A stretch of DNA of 64,000 bases from an uncultured Mollicutes bacterium (GCA_900545015.1 UQXJ01000006.1:8768-72767), one strand, 5' to 3'; shown: positions 35,093 through 43,870, counted from the first letter of the stretch. A program made the numbers and translations. The notes: generated by a model not told the origin, from the sequence alone.

Positions 35093-35098
35093 TATAAT
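35093..35098 (+). promoter_or_regulatory. -10 box of the glycosyltransferase at 35105 (leaderless)
   Basis: TATAAT followed by six bases and the ATG at 35105. No Shine-Dalgarno. Confidence 0.6.
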
Positions 35099-35104
35099 AT
35101 TTTT

Positions 35105-36238
35105 ATGAGAATTTTTTGGGCAATACAGCAATTAGAAAAACTTGGTGGCACAGAAATTGTAACTATTGATTTAATTAATAGACTGGTAAATTATTATCCT
35201 ATAACATTAATTTGCATTGCTGGTTTAAACCCAGAGAATAATTATAAAATCGATCCTCGTGTAAAAATAACGTATTTAAATGCAGATAGTGAAACTATTC
35301 GTAACGAGGAAAAAGTTTATAATTACAATAAGCAAGGAAAATATTTAAAATCACTTCGAGTTTATTGGAAAGTGATAGAAGAATTTTTCTTTAAGCAAAA
35401 TTATTATCGCAAAAAAATTGCAAACATTATGGGTGAAAAAACAGATTCGTTATATATTGGCAGCTGTGCCGAAGCGTTTTTGCTTGCTCCTAAAAATTAT
35501 AAAGTTTATTTCCATTACCATTTCGATGACAAAACATACAATTTGGGTTGGATGAAATTTAATATGAAACGCTCAAGAAAAGCTGATAAATATATCTTTT
35601 TATCAAAATCAATCTTAAAAGAAGTTATAAAGACTCATCCTAAATTAAAAGAAAAATCAACTTATGTCTATAATCCAATTCGATTTGAACCTGTGTTAGA
35701 TACTAAAAAATACGATAATACCATTATTTTTGCTGGTCGATATGCCGAGCAAAAGAATCCCTTACTTGCTTTAAAAATAGCTAAATTATTAAAGGAGAAA
35801 GGACTAAATTTTCATCTAAAAATGTTTGGTGAAGGGTTATTACTTGATAAAATGCTAAATTATCAAAAAGAAAATAATTTAAATGATGTTGTATCAATTA
35901 ATAAACCACGAAAAGATATTGAAAACGAAATTAAAACTAGTGATTTATTGCTTCTTACTTCAACATATGAAGGATATGTTCTTGTTAAAGGCGAAGCAAA
36001 CGCCTTTTCTAAACCAGTTATTATGTCCAATTGGGGTAACACTTCACACGAAATGATCGATGATGGTGTCGATGGATTTGTAATTGATTCTTTTAATCCT
36101 GAAGATTATGCAAATAAAATTTATGAAATATTAACTAACGATAATTATCTAGCTAAATTAAAAGAAACAACTTACGAAAAAACTAAAAATTTAAACGAAA
36201 ATTATATAATCCAAGAATGGCTAAAAATTATTGGTTAA
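35105..36238 (+). CDS. GT4-type glycosyltransferase
   Basis: 377 residues in a GT-B fold. The N-terminal half binds the acceptor (IQQLEKLGGTEIVTIDLI is the usual glycine-rich start). The C-terminal half has IIFAGRYAEQKNPLLALKIAK, FHLKMFGEG, and TSTYEGYVLVKGEANAFSKPVI, in which E-x7-E (EGYVLVKGE) is the nucleotide-sugar site of family GT4. It probably transfers a sugar for a surface glycan or glycolipid; donor and acceptor are unknown. The last 11 bases overlap convergent queH. It is separated by queH from a GT2 enzyme on the same strand. Confidence 0.88.
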   Translation: MRIFWAIQQLEKLGGTEIVTIDLINRLVNYYPITLICIAGLNPENNYKIDPRVKITYLNADSETIRNEEKVYNYNKQGKYLKSLRVYWKVIEEFFFKQNYYRKKIANIMGEKTDSLYIGSCAEAFLLAPKNYKVYFHYHFDDKTYNLGWMKFNMKRSRKADKYIFLSKSILKEVIKTHPKLKEKSTYVYNPIRFEPVLDTKKYDNTIIFAGRYAEQKNPLLALKIAKLLKEKGLNFHLKMFGEGLLLDKMLNYQKENNLNDVVSINKPRKDIENEIKTSDLLLLTSTYEGYVLVKGEANAFSKPVIMSNWGNTSHEMIDDGVDGFVIDSFNPEDYANKIYEILTNDNYLAKLKETTYEKTKNLNENYIIQEWLKIIG

Positions 36239-36851
36239 TTTTACTAAATTCGCATCCACAATAATCTTGTCGATATATTTCTTCTAATTTCGAAATTTCA
36301 ACACCAAGATCTTGCCCATCATTCTTCTTAAAATCTGTATAAATAAATTCTATATCTTTAAAATCTTTTTCAAGTATTTTCCCTATTTCATTTAAATAAT
36401 TAGTATCTTTATTTCGTGAAATACTCATAACAGTTGAAACACAATGAATGTTATTGCTTCTAGCATAAAGAAATAATCTTTTCATTCTTTTATAAATGCA
36501 AATCTTACAGCGATGCATTCCTTCTTTTTCATCTTTATAAGGAATTAAATCCATTTTAAAGCTTTCGTAGTCATATTCATCAACTATAACTTCAATATCA
36601 GCATTAAAAGTTTTATTAACAAATTCAACATGTTTTTTTAAAGCATTAAGTCTTCTATTAAATTCTTCATAAGGATAAATATTTGAATTTGTAAAAAATA
36701 TTTTTATTTTAAAAAGATCAACAATAGAAATTAATGGATAAATTGAGCACGCACCACAACATACATGAAATAATAAAATTGGTCTTTTATTGTCACCTCT
36801 ATTTATTTCCATAAGTTGCTCAATATATTTTTTGTAATACTCGTTTCCCAT
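36228..36851 (-). CDS. queH: Epoxyqueuosine reductase QueH
   Basis: 207 residues. QueH reduces epoxyqueuosine to queuosine in tRNA, the last step of the pathway, as the non-homologous alternative to QueG. The DUF208 signatures are present: LLFHVCCGACS near residue 26 with paired Cys, FFTNSNIYPYEEFNRRL, HRCKICIYKRMKRL with further Cys for the metal/FeS site, and the tail YRQDYCGCEFS. queA, tgt and queT lie within 5 kb. It overlaps the convergent GT4 gene by 11 bases. Confidence 0.9.
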   Translation of the reverse strand: MGNEYYKKYIEQLMEINRGDNKRPILLFHVCCGACSIYPLISIVDLFKIKIFFTNSNIYPYEEFNRRLNALKKHVEFVNKTFNADIEVIVDEYDYESFKMDLIPYKDEKEGMHRCKICIYKRMKRLFLYARSNNIHCVSTVMSISRNKDTNYLNEIGKILEKDFKDIEFIYTDFKKNDGQDLGVEISKLEEIYRQDYCGCEFSKINQ

Positions 36852-36903
36852 AATTCAATCTTTCGTTTCGCTTTTAATAATTTTACTTTTATATAATTTA
36901 CGA

Positions 36904-36909
36904 TACAAT
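36904..36909 (+). promoter_or_regulatory. -10 box of the GT2 gene (leaderless)
   Basis: TACAAT followed by six bases and the ATG at 36916. No Shine-Dalgarno. Confidence 0.5.
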
Positions 36910-36915
36910 ATCAAT

Positions 36916-38199
36916 ATGGAATTAACTTCTATCATATTAATATCTTACGGAGTTCTTTTAGGACTATTTTTAATAAATTTTATAGCACATTCTTACTACA
37001 TAAAATTCTTAAAAGTTCGTAAAACTCCACTAAAAACCTTGCAAAACTCAACTATTTTAAATAAATTCATTGTTTTAATACCTGCAAGATATGAATCTAA
37101 AGTTATTGAAAATTTATTAAAAAGTTTAAAGGAACAAACTTATAATAGTAGTTTTTTTGATGTCTACATAATCACCGAAAGTGAAAAAGATAAGACTAAT
37201 TCATTAGCTTTAAAATATGGTTATCATTATATTTTAAGAGACAAAATCAGAAACAGAAAAACTAAAGGCTATGCTCTTGAAGATGGCTATAACTATTTAA
37301 AAAATAATGACATTTCTTTTGATGCACTCATCATTTTAGATGCTGATAATGTCATTGATTCTAATTATCTTTATGAGATGAATATCCTAAAAAATGATGG
37401 ATATGACATTGGAGTTGGATATAGAAAATCAACAAATGCAAATAAAAATCTAATTAGTGCTTCTAGTTCGTTGCTTTTTACTTATCAATCGTTATTTGTT
37501 AATCATTGTAGAACCAATTTATTTAAGAAATTTGCTATTTCTGGAACAGGATATTTTATAAGTAACAACGTTTTAAAGTTAAGTAATGGATGGATTTGGA
37601 CTGGGCTAACTGAAGACGTTGAATTGACTCGTTTTGCTTACGCTAATAATATAAATATGGGCTTTAATGAAAATGCTATTTTTTATGATGAACAACCAAT
37701 AGATTATAAAACAATGCATAAACAACATGTACGTTGGGTTTGGGGGTATTATAATAAAGATAGGCACATTGAGTATAAGCAAATTCACGATAATTCAGTG
37801 AAAAACCTTGCAAAACACGAATATCTTCATGCAATGAACCTATTTATATACTCTGAAGCTATCAATGTTTTGCATATTGTTTTTAGTATAATCATGACTC
37901 TTTATTCATTTATTTTGGGTTATCATCATAATGCTTTAATCTATTTTATTTTGATTTTTATCGATATTTTACTCATTCTTTTGTTCTGTAATTTAGTAAC
38001 TTTATTTGAAATTTTAGTAACAAAAAATGACTTTAAGATTAGTAAATTACTAAAGTTTAAAGTCATTAATTTAGGGTTTGTTTTTTGGTTTGATTTTCTC
38101 TTTGCTTATCTAGATGGATTTTTTCATAAATCAAAAAGAAAGAAATGGGAAAAAATCAAACATAAAGGTGAAATAATTGAAGAAGAATCTATTGAATAA
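36916..38199 (+). CDS. Processive-type GT2 membrane glycosyltransferase
   Basis: 427 residues. One N-terminal membrane helix (about 5-27), a GT-A catalytic domain, then about three membrane helices between 300 and 400 and a basic tail. The motifs of processive GT2 enzymes are present: D142-A-D144 for the metal-nucleotide, TED at 232-234 with the catalytic Asp, and QHVRW at 270-274 (QxxRW). Such enzymes build polysaccharides or elongate glycolipid heads across the membrane; the sugar is unknown. The gene contains two copies of the dispersed motif in different frames (37037 and 37806). It overlaps convergent queA by 11 bases. Confidence 0.87.
   Translation: MELTSIILISYGVLLGLFLINFIAHSYYIKFLKVRKTPLKTLQNSTILNKFIVLIPARYESKVIENLLKSLKEQTYNSSFFDVYIITESEKDKTNSLALKYGYHYILRDKIRNRKTKGYALEDGYNYLKNNDISFDALIILDADNVIDSNYLYEMNILKNDGYDIGVGYRKSTNANKNLISASSSLLFTYQSLFVNHCRTNLFKKFAISGTGYFISNNVLKLSNGWIWTGLTEDVELTRFAYANNINMGFNENAIFYDEQPIDYKTMHKQHVRWVWGYYNKDRHIEYKQIHDNSVKNLAKHEYLHAMNLFIYSEAINVLHIVFSIIMTLYSFILGYHHNALIYFILIFIDILLILLFCNLVTLFEILVTKNDFKISKLLKFKVINLGFVFWFDFLFAYLDGFFHKSKRKKWEKIKHKGEIIEEESIE
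37037..37058 (+). repeat. Dispersed motif, copy 2 (inside the GT2 gene)
   Basis: CCTTGCAAAACTCAACTATT followed by TT, almost identical to copy 1. It is read as residues around LQNSTIL of the GT2 protein. Confidence 0.55.
37806..37824 (+). repeat. Dispersed motif, copy 3 (inside the GT2 gene)
   Basis: CCTTGCAAAACACGAATAT preceded by AAAAA, sharing 16 consecutive bases with copy 2. It lies in a different codon phase from copy 2, so protein similarity does not explain the match. Confidence 0.5.
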
Positions 38200-39214
38200 A
38201 CATTGAATCACCAAATGAGAAAAATCTATATTTATTCTCAACAGCATGTTTATAACATTCAAGTGTAAATTCTCTTCCCATAAAAGCACTTACAAGCATA
38301 ACAAGTGTTGATTTTGGTAAGTGGAAATTTGTAATTAAGCAATCAATTGCTTTATATTCATATCCTGGAGAAATGAAGATACTTGTTGAAGTTTTTTCTT
38401 CTTTAAATTCATTAAAATGAGAGTAATTCGATTCAAGAGTTCTTACAGATGTTGTACCAACTGCAATAATTCTTCTACCTTCTCTTTTTGCTTTATTTAA
38501 AGTCTCTGCTGCTTCTTTTGTAACTTCATAAGTTTCACTATGCATTACGTGATCTTTAGTATCTTGAACTTTTACTGGTCTAAATGTTCCAAGTCCAATA
38601 TTTAAAGTAATATCAACAATTTCAACACCTTTATCAGTGCATTTTTTTAAAAGTTCAGGAGTAAAATGGAATCCAGCAGTTGGAGCTGCAGCACTTCCTT
38701 CTACTTTTGCATAAACTGTTTGATAATCATCATTATTTTCACAAGCTTTATGAATATAAGGAGGGAGAGGCATTGAACCAATTTTGTCAAGTTCTTCAAG
38801 GAAAATTCCTTTATAAGAAAATTTGATTAAACGAATTCCTTCATCTTTTACTTCAACACATTTTCCAATTAAAATATCATCTTTAAAATGTAAAATTGTA
38901 TCAAGTTTTATTGCTCTTGCGTTTCCACAAAGGCATTCCCAAGTGTCATTTCCTTTATCTTTTAATAACAAAACTTCAACGTGAGCACCTGTTTTATCTT
39001 TAGTTGCAAAAAGTCTAGCAGGAATAACTTTAGTATTGTTTCTAACAAGAACATCTCCTGGTTTTAAATAATCTATAATATCTTTAAAAATTTTATCTTC
39101 GTATGTTTTATTTTTTCTATCGACTACAAGCATTTTACAGTTGTCTCTAATTTTAGATGGTTCTTGTGCGATTAATTCTTCAGGTAAATAATAATCAAAT
39201 AAATTTATATCCAT
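38189..39214 (-). CDS. queA: tRNA preQ1(34) S-adenosylmethionine ribosyltransferase-isomerase
   Basis: 341 residues. QueA moves the ribosyl part of SAM to preQ1 in tRNA and forms epoxyqueuosine. FDYYLPEELIAQEP, RNNTKVIPARLF, TAGFHFTPELL, TLNIGLGTFRPV and TNFHLPKSTLVMLVSAFMG are the family signatures in order. It has its own promoter (TATAAT at 39243) and AAGGAG site and follows a terminator after tgt. Its product is the substrate of QueH, encoded at 36228. Confidence 0.96.
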   Translation of the reverse strand: MDINLFDYYLPEELIAQEPSKIRDNCKMLVVDRKNKTYEDKIFKDIIDYLKPGDVLVRNNTKVIPARLFATKDKTGAHVEVLLLKDKGNDTWECLCGNARAIKLDTILHFKDDILIGKCVEVKDEGIRLIKFSYKGIFLEELDKIGSMPLPPYIHKACENNDDYQTVYAKVEGSAAAPTAGFHFTPELLKKCTDKGVEIVDITLNIGLGTFRPVKVQDTKDHVMHSETYEVTKEAAETLNKAKREGRRIIAVGTTSVRTLESNYSHFNEFKEEKTSTSIFISPGYEYKAIDCLITNFHLPKSTLVMLVSAFMGREFTLECYKHAVENKYRFFSFGDSMFIQ

Positions 39215-39242
39215 ACTTTTCTCCTTGTCTTGTCAAATGAAC

Positions 39243-39248
39243 ATTATA
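39243..39248 (-). promoter_or_regulatory. -10 box of queA
   Basis: TATAAT on the minus strand, 28 bases before the ATG, with AAGGAG in between. Unlike many genes here this transcript has a normal short leader. Confidence 0.5.
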
Positions 39249-39295
39249 ATCATATTTTTATCACCTTTCTAGGTTTAAAAATTTTTCATTTAAAA

Positions 39296-39333
39296 TAAAA
39301 AATGCTTTATAAGAAATTGATCTTTAAAGCATT
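39296..39333 (-). terminator. Terminator of the queT-tgt unit
   Basis: AATGCTTTA (39301-39309) pairs with TAAAGCATT (39325-39333); on the minus strand T bases follow (39300-39296). It lies 20 bases after tgt. Confidence 0.8.
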
Positions 39334-39353
39334 AATTAATAATGTTTTATTTA

Positions 39354-40484
39354 TTAGAAGCCTCTTTTGTCTCCGTATTTTTTAAGAACTTCTTTTTTAT
39401 ATTCATAGAATCTATCTTCTTGAATTGCTTTTCTAGCACCTTCAACGATAGAAATTAAGAATCTTAAGTTATGGATAGACATTAAACGTGCCCCAAATTG
39501 TTCTCCACTAACATATAAATGTCTTAAATATGCTTTTGTAAAATGCTTACATGTATAGCAATCGCATTCAGCATCAAGTGGTGTAAAATCTTCTTTATAT
39601 TTTTCATTTTTAATATTTACTCTTCCGTTATGTGTCATAAGTGTTCCATGACGAGCAATACGTGTAGGTAAAACGCAATCCATCATATCAACACCACGAG
39701 CAATTCCTTCAAGAATATAATCAAGACTACCAACGCCCATTAAATAACGTGGTTTATCTTCTGGTAAATATTTAATTGCCATATCAATCATATTGAAGCA
39801 AACATCTTTAGGTTCACCAATTGATGTTCCACCGATTGAATAACCATCAAAATCCATTTTTGAAAGTTCTTCAGCACACATTTTTCTTAAATCTTCAAAA
39901 TTTCCACCTTGAACAATTCCAAATAAAGCTTGATCTTCTCTTTTATGAGCATCAAGTCCTCTTTTTGCCCATCTTAATGTTCTTAAAGTAGAATTTTTTG
40001 CATATTCATAACTTACTGGATAAGGAATGCATTCATCAAAAGACATTGCAATATCTGCACCAATCTTTTCTTCGATGCCAATAACTTTTTCAGGTGAAAA
40101 GAAGATTTTATCTCCATTTAGATGTGATTTAAATGTAACACCTTCTTCAGTGATTTTTCTTTTTTCTGCAAGTGAGAAAACTTGGAATCCACCTGAATCA
40201 GTAAGCATTGGCCCATCATAATTCATAAATTTATGAACGCCACCAGCTTTAGCAACAATGTCTTCACCAGGTCTAAGGTGTAAATGATAAGTATTTGCTA
40301 AAATTACTCCACTTCCAATACTTTTTATTTCTTCAGGACATAATGTTTTAACTGTCGCTAAAGTTCCAACAGGCATAAACATTGGTACTTCAACATCCCC
40401 ATGTGGTGTATGAAGTATTCCATAACGAGCACCTGTTTTTTTATCAACGTGTTTTATTTCCAAATAAAAATCTTTACAAGCCAT
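39354..40484 (-). CDS. tgt: Queuine/preQ1 tRNA-guanine transglycosylase
   Basis: 376 residues. Tgt exchanges G34 of GUN anticodons for preQ1. PMFMPVGTLATVKTLCPEEI, NTYHLHLRPG, LTDSGGFQVFSL (with catalytic Asp), SFDECIPYP, GGTSIGEP, MGVGSLDYILEGIARGVDMMDCVLPTR (second catalytic Asp) and the zinc site CDCYTCKH with a later His are all present. It starts ten bases after queT, so the importer and the enzyme that uses the imported base are co-transcribed. Confidence 0.97.
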   Translation of the reverse strand: MACKDFYLEIKHVDKKTGARYGILHTPHGDVEVPMFMPVGTLATVKTLCPEEIKSIGSGVILANTYHLHLRPGEDIVAKAGGVHKFMNYDGPMLTDSGGFQVFSLAEKRKITEEGVTFKSHLNGDKIFFSPEKVIGIEEKIGADIAMSFDECIPYPVSYEYAKNSTLRTLRWAKRGLDAHKREDQALFGIVQGGNFEDLRKMCAEELSKMDFDGYSIGGTSIGEPKDVCFNMIDMAIKYLPEDKPRYLMGVGSLDYILEGIARGVDMMDCVLPTRIARHGTLMTHNGRVNIKNEKYKEDFTPLDAECDCYTCKHFTKAYLRHLYVSGEQFGARLMSIHNLRFLISIVEGARKAIQEDRFYEYKKEVLKKYGDKRGF

Positions 40485-40493
40485 ATACCTACC

Positions 40494-41087
40494 TTACCAT
40501 TTATAATCTAAATTTCGATTCGCAAGAATCAAATTATAAAAACCTTTACTTTTTTTAGTTAATATAAGGAATAAAGGATATCCAATGCATGTGATGCATA
40601 CGAATTCCCCTAAAAATACAAATCCAAACATAATCCAATAAGCAACAACTGTGTTATCGACACCATCGACGCCTATTCCTGCTAAAAATAATACAAAAGG
40701 AACAATAATCGCATTGATCAAAGATGGAATTAAGCTATTTAAGAATAAATTTTTAACAAATTTTGATAATAAAACCATCAAAATACAGCTAATTAATGTT
40801 GCAAGTGTTCCAAACAAGATATCAAACACACCAGCGACTGACATTAAATTTGCAAGTAAACATCCAATAGTTAGTCCAATTGTATAGCTTGGATTAAAGA
40901 AAACGAGTAAATTAAGCATCTCCGAAAATCTAAATTGGGAGAAGCTATAACTTAGAGGTGCGCAAAGCATTGTAACAACAGCATATAAACATGCTATAAA
41001 CGCATTTGCAACGACTGCTTGAACAGTCATGTGGGACTTAAACCATCCCATAAGTTTTGAATCTTTAGATTCGTCTAATTTGTTCAT
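40494..41087 (-). CDS. queT: Queuosine-precursor ECF transporter S component QueT
   Basis: 197 residues with about five hydrophobic segments. QueT is the substrate-binding membrane subunit of an ECF-type importer for preQ0/preQ1. PLSYSFSQFRFSEMLNLLVFFNPSYTIGLTIGCLLANL is the QueT signature. No ECF ATPase or T subunit is in the window, so it must share a module from elsewhere. Typical ecfA/ecfT genes that follow rplQ in many Firmicutes are also missing here. The leader carries a pseudoknot-like element (41095-41140). Confidence 0.92.
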   Translation of the reverse strand: MNKLDESKDSKLMGWFKSHMTVQAVVANAFIACLYAVVTMLCAPLSYSFSQFRFSEMLNLLVFFNPSYTIGLTIGCLLANLMSVAGVFDILFGTLATLISCILMVLLSKFVKNLFLNSLIPSLINAIIVPFVLFLAGIGVDGVDNTVVAYWIMFGFVFLGEFVCITCIGYPLFLILTKKSKGFYNLILANRNLDYKW

Positions 41088-41094
41088 AAAAGAA

Positions 41095-41140
41095 CCCCCT
41101 GTTAAATTTTACGTGTGGTTAGTCATGGGCAAGACACACG
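41095..41140 (-). promoter_or_regulatory. Pseudoknot-like leader of queT-tgt, candidate preQ1-type riboswitch
   Basis: On the minus strand CGTGTG (41140-41135) pairs with CACACG (41117-41112). The loop holds GCCC (41130-41127), which can pair with GGGT in the Shine-Dalgarno stretch AGGGGG (41100-41095). A stem whose loop covers the ribosome site is how preQ1 riboswitches act, and queT genes often carry them. It does not match a class consensus that I can recall with certainty. Confidence 0.5.
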
Positions 41141-41151
41141 AGTCGTCGATT

Positions 41152-41160
41152 ATTCTATCA
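41152..41160 (-). promoter_or_regulatory. Extended -10 promoter of queT-tgt
   Basis: TGATAGAAT on the minus strand (TGn plus TAGAAT). The start would lie near 41145, just before the leader stem. No good -35. Confidence 0.5.
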
Positions 41161-41199
41161 AATTAAGCAATCTAAAAAAAGAACTTATTTCTTTAATAT

Positions 41200-41538
41200 T
41201 TAATAACCGTATTGAGCTAAGTTGTTAAGAACCATTATAACAATTGAAAGTATAACTCCAACAACAGATAAGCAAATGCCGATTACATAAAGTTTTGTGT
41301 ATTTTTTCTCTTTATCTTTACATAATCCTATAATTCCAAATACTAATCCTAGCCAACCGCCTAAGGCACCAAAAACTACAGATAAAATGCCAAAAACTTT
41401 ACAATTATCTGAACTCTTTTTAGCAGGTTTAGATGATGATGAATCATAAACATCTGTTTCTTCGCATCTTGCACCACATGAAGGACAAAATTTTGCATCG
41501 TCTTCAATAGGTGCACCACAATATGAGCAATATTTCAT
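41200..41538 (-). CDS. Zinc-ribbon protein with two membrane helices
   Basis: 112 residues. The N-terminus CSYCGAPIEDDAKFCPSCG (C3, C6, C18, C21) is a zinc-ribbon of the double CxxC type. A serine/lysine linker follows, then two hydrophobic segments (about 48-70 and 81-103), arranged as in DUF4190-like membrane proteins. Function is unknown. It has an AAGGAG site and stands alone. Confidence 0.8.
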   Translation of the reverse strand: MKYCSYCGAPIEDDAKFCPSCGARCEETDVYDSSSSKPAKKSSDNCKVFGILSVVFGALGGWLGLVFGIIGLCKDKEKKYTKLYVIGICLSVVGVILSIVIMVLNNLAQYGY

Positions 41539-41716
41539 AAGAATTCTCCTTTTTTTTTCATATTTTATATAAATTTTATCATTTTTATATGAACATTATT
41601 AGAGAATAATGAGCAAATTAATAAACTATGCATTTTATGTAGTTAAATTAGTTAACTTATGTCATTTTTCAGTTCATGATCAGCTATTAGTTTATAATAG
41701 TTTATAGCTTTCAATA

Positions 41717-41725
41717 TGCTATAAT
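41717..41725 (+). promoter_or_regulatory. Extended -10 promoter of the ABC pair at 41731 (leaderless)
   Basis: TGCTATAAT (TGn plus TATAAT) with only five bases to the ATG at 41731 and no Shine-Dalgarno. Confidence 0.6.
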
Positions 41726-41730
41726 AAACT

Positions 41731-42612
41731 ATGCTAAAAATTACAAATTTAACAAAAAAATTCGATCAAAAAGAAGTTTTAAAAGATGTCTCACTCGCAA
41801 TAAATGAAGGAGATATTTTTGGGCTTGTTGGTATTAATGGAGCAGGTAAGTCAACACTTTTACGCACGATTTGCGGTGTTTTTGAGAAAAATTCAGGTGA
41901 AATTGAGTTATTCGGTAAGCCAATAGAAGACTATAAACTTAAAAATAATAGCATATTCTTTTTAAGTGATGACTTATATGTTCCTCGATACTACAACTAC
42001 AAAAATTTGCTTAAATTTTATTCTACTTTTTATGAAATTAACGAGAAAAGATTTGAAGCAATTATACGTGATTTAAAACTAGACATTCGAGGTAATATTT
42101 CTACTTTTTCTAAAGGGATGAAACGTCAACTTTTCATTGCTTTAGTTTTATCGATGAAATTAAAATTATTGATGCTTGATGAAGCTTTTGATGGTCTTGA
42201 TCCACTTGCTAGGTTAGTTTTTAAAAAGTATTTATTAATAGCAAATAAAGAAAATAATCTTATTACAATTGTTACAAGTCATGATTTAAAAGAACTTCAA
42301 AATATTTGTACAACTTTTGCTATTTTGGATGGTGGAACAATTGTTTTAAATGAAGTTCTAAGTAAAGAAACTAGTGATGTAATTAAATATCAACTCGCAT
42401 TTAATGAAGATAAAACTATAGATGATTTTAAAGACTTCAACGTTATTGATTTTAGTAAAGAAGGTAGAGTTATTAAAATCGTTATAAAAGGAAATTCTAA
42501 TGAAGTTATGAAAAAATTAAATTCATTAAATCCAATATTACTTGAAAAGCTTGACCTTAATTTTGAAGAATTCTTCATGTATGAAGCAAAAGAAAGGGGA
42601 TATATCAAATGA
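41731..42612 (+). CDS. ABC transporter ATP-binding protein (YtrB-like)
   Basis: 293 residues. Walker A is GINGAGKST (near residue 35), the signature is a diverged FSKGM in STFSKGMKRQLFIAL, and Walker B is LLMLDEAFDGLD with the catalytic Glu. A C-terminal extension of about 80 residues follows the ATPase core. It pairs with the membrane protein gene that starts inside its own TGA stop (ATGA overlap). Short exporters of this build often respond to envelope stress or peptides. No GntR regulator is adjacent, unlike ytr operons. Substrate unknown. Confidence 0.88.
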   Translation: MLKITNLTKKFDQKEVLKDVSLAINEGDIFGLVGINGAGKSTLLRTICGVFEKNSGEIELFGKPIEDYKLKNNSIFFLSDDLYVPRYYNYKNLLKFYSTFYEINEKRFEAIIRDLKLDIRGNISTFSKGMKRQLFIALVLSMKLKLLMLDEAFDGLDPLARLVFKKYLLIANKENNLITIVTSHDLKELQNICTTFAILDGGTIVLNEVLSKETSDVIKYQLAFNEDKTIDDFKDFNVIDFSKEGRVIKIVIKGNSNEVMKKLNSLNPILLEKLDLNFEEFFMYEAKERGYIK

Positions 42613-43712
42613 TAAATTTTAAATATTTCAAAACTTATTTTAAAGAATCCTTATTCTTTTTGCTCTTTATATCTTTAACATTAATTTTTCTTTTTGTTAT
42701 TCCTATTTTTACAATTTATATCAATGAAGATTACATCATGAGTTGGCCTAAAGACATGATGCCAAACTTTTTTACGCTTTCAATCTTAATTATTATAATA
42801 ACTTTTGTAAGTTCAATTTATCTTGTTTCTTATAAGACTAAAATTAGAAAACTAGACATTTATTATTCACTTCCTATATCAAAAAGATCGTTTTTTAACA
42901 CTCGTGCACTTGTAATTTTTGTAGATTTAATAATTGCTGTCACACTTGCTTTTATTTTAGGCACAATAGTGTTCTCATTTAAGTTAATTGGGATTAATAA
43001 TCCTTATAATTTTATACAACTGATACCATTTTATTTTTCAATAATCGGTTCTATTATTCCTTTATATATATTTTCAATAACATGTTCTTTCTTTGGCTCA
43101 TCACTTGTAGATAGTTCAATATTTTTAGCTTCATACACCTTTATTCCTACTTTAATTTTTAAGCAAATTTATTTTTATTTAAGCAACAATTATTCGCACT
43201 CAATGTATGCTGGCGAGTCACTCACACCTTATTTTACTTTACGTTATGTTTCAAATAAATTCGAAGATAAATTCTGTGGAATTAAACAACCAGCTGGTGC
43301 AACTAATTTTGACATTTATCCAATAATTGTTTTTATAATTTTATCGATTATTTTATTCGTTTTATTTGAAATATTTATAATTGAAAAAGACACAGCAGAA
43401 AATTTAAACGGATCAAGAAAAGTTTTATATGGGTTTAAAGTTATTATTCCTTTAGATATTTTAGGAACAGTCGCTTTATTTTCATCTATTTTAGGAAGTT
43501 ATATAGTAAAATTTGGCGGCTTTATAATTTGTTTTATTTCCACCATAGTCGTTTTTTTCTCTTTATATTTCATTTCAAAGAAATCATTCAAAATACAAAA
43601 AGATATCATTCCACTAGCTATAATTTCATTTAGTTTAGCTTACTTATTCTTAATTATTTATCCAATTAATTCAAGTTTATATCCAAATAAAAAAGACCAA
43701 ATTTTACCATAA
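42609..43712 (+). CDS. ABC transporter permease
   Basis: 367 residues with about eight hydrophobic segments, one near the N-terminus (about 12-36), a loop with TKIRKLDIYYSLPISKRSFFNTR typical of ABC-2-type permeases, and several near the C-terminus. It is translated from ATGA overlapping the ATPase stop, so subunits are made together. Family placement beyond ABC-2-like is uncertain. Confidence 0.8.
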   Translation: MINFKYFKTYFKESLFFLLFISLTLIFLFVIPIFTIYINEDYIMSWPKDMMPNFFTLSILIIIITFVSSIYLVSYKTKIRKLDIYYSLPISKRSFFNTRALVIFVDLIIAVTLAFILGTIVFSFKLIGINNPYNFIQLIPFYFSIIGSIIPLYIFSITCSFFGSSLVDSSIFLASYTFIPTLIFKQIYFYLSNNYSHSMYAGESLTPYFTLRYVSNKFEDKFCGIKQPAGATNFDIYPIIVFIILSIILFVLFEIFIIEKDTAENLNGSRKVLYGFKVIIPLDILGTVALFSSILGSYIVKFGGFIICFISTIVVFFSLYFISKKSFKIQKDIIPLAIISFSLAYLFLIIYPINSSLYPNKKDQILP

Positions 43713-43760
43713 ATTTTATTTTCGAATTAGTTATTTAATATTTTTAATTTCAAAAATAAA

Positions 43761-43798
43761 AGCACGCTAGTGATTAATCTTTTTTCACTAAACGTGCT
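43761..43798 (-). terminator. Terminator of the ABC importer-manA operon
   Basis: AGCACG and TAGTGA (43761-43773) pair with TCACTA and CGTGCT (43785-43798), 12 pairs with a small internal loop. On the minus strand CTTTTATTTTT follows. It lies 70 bases after manA and may also stop the convergent permease transcript. Confidence 0.7.
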
Positions 43799-43846
43799 AA
43801 ATTTCCTTAGGCTTTATAAATAAAATATCCTATCAATAGTGAAAAA

Positions 43847-43870
43847 GCTTGCAAATCTCAACTATTTTTA
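43847..43870 (+). repeat. Dispersed motif, copy 4
   Basis: AGCTTGCAAATCTCAACTAT followed by TTTT, preceded by GTGAAAA as in copy 3. It overlaps the last bases of convergent manA. Confidence 0.5.
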
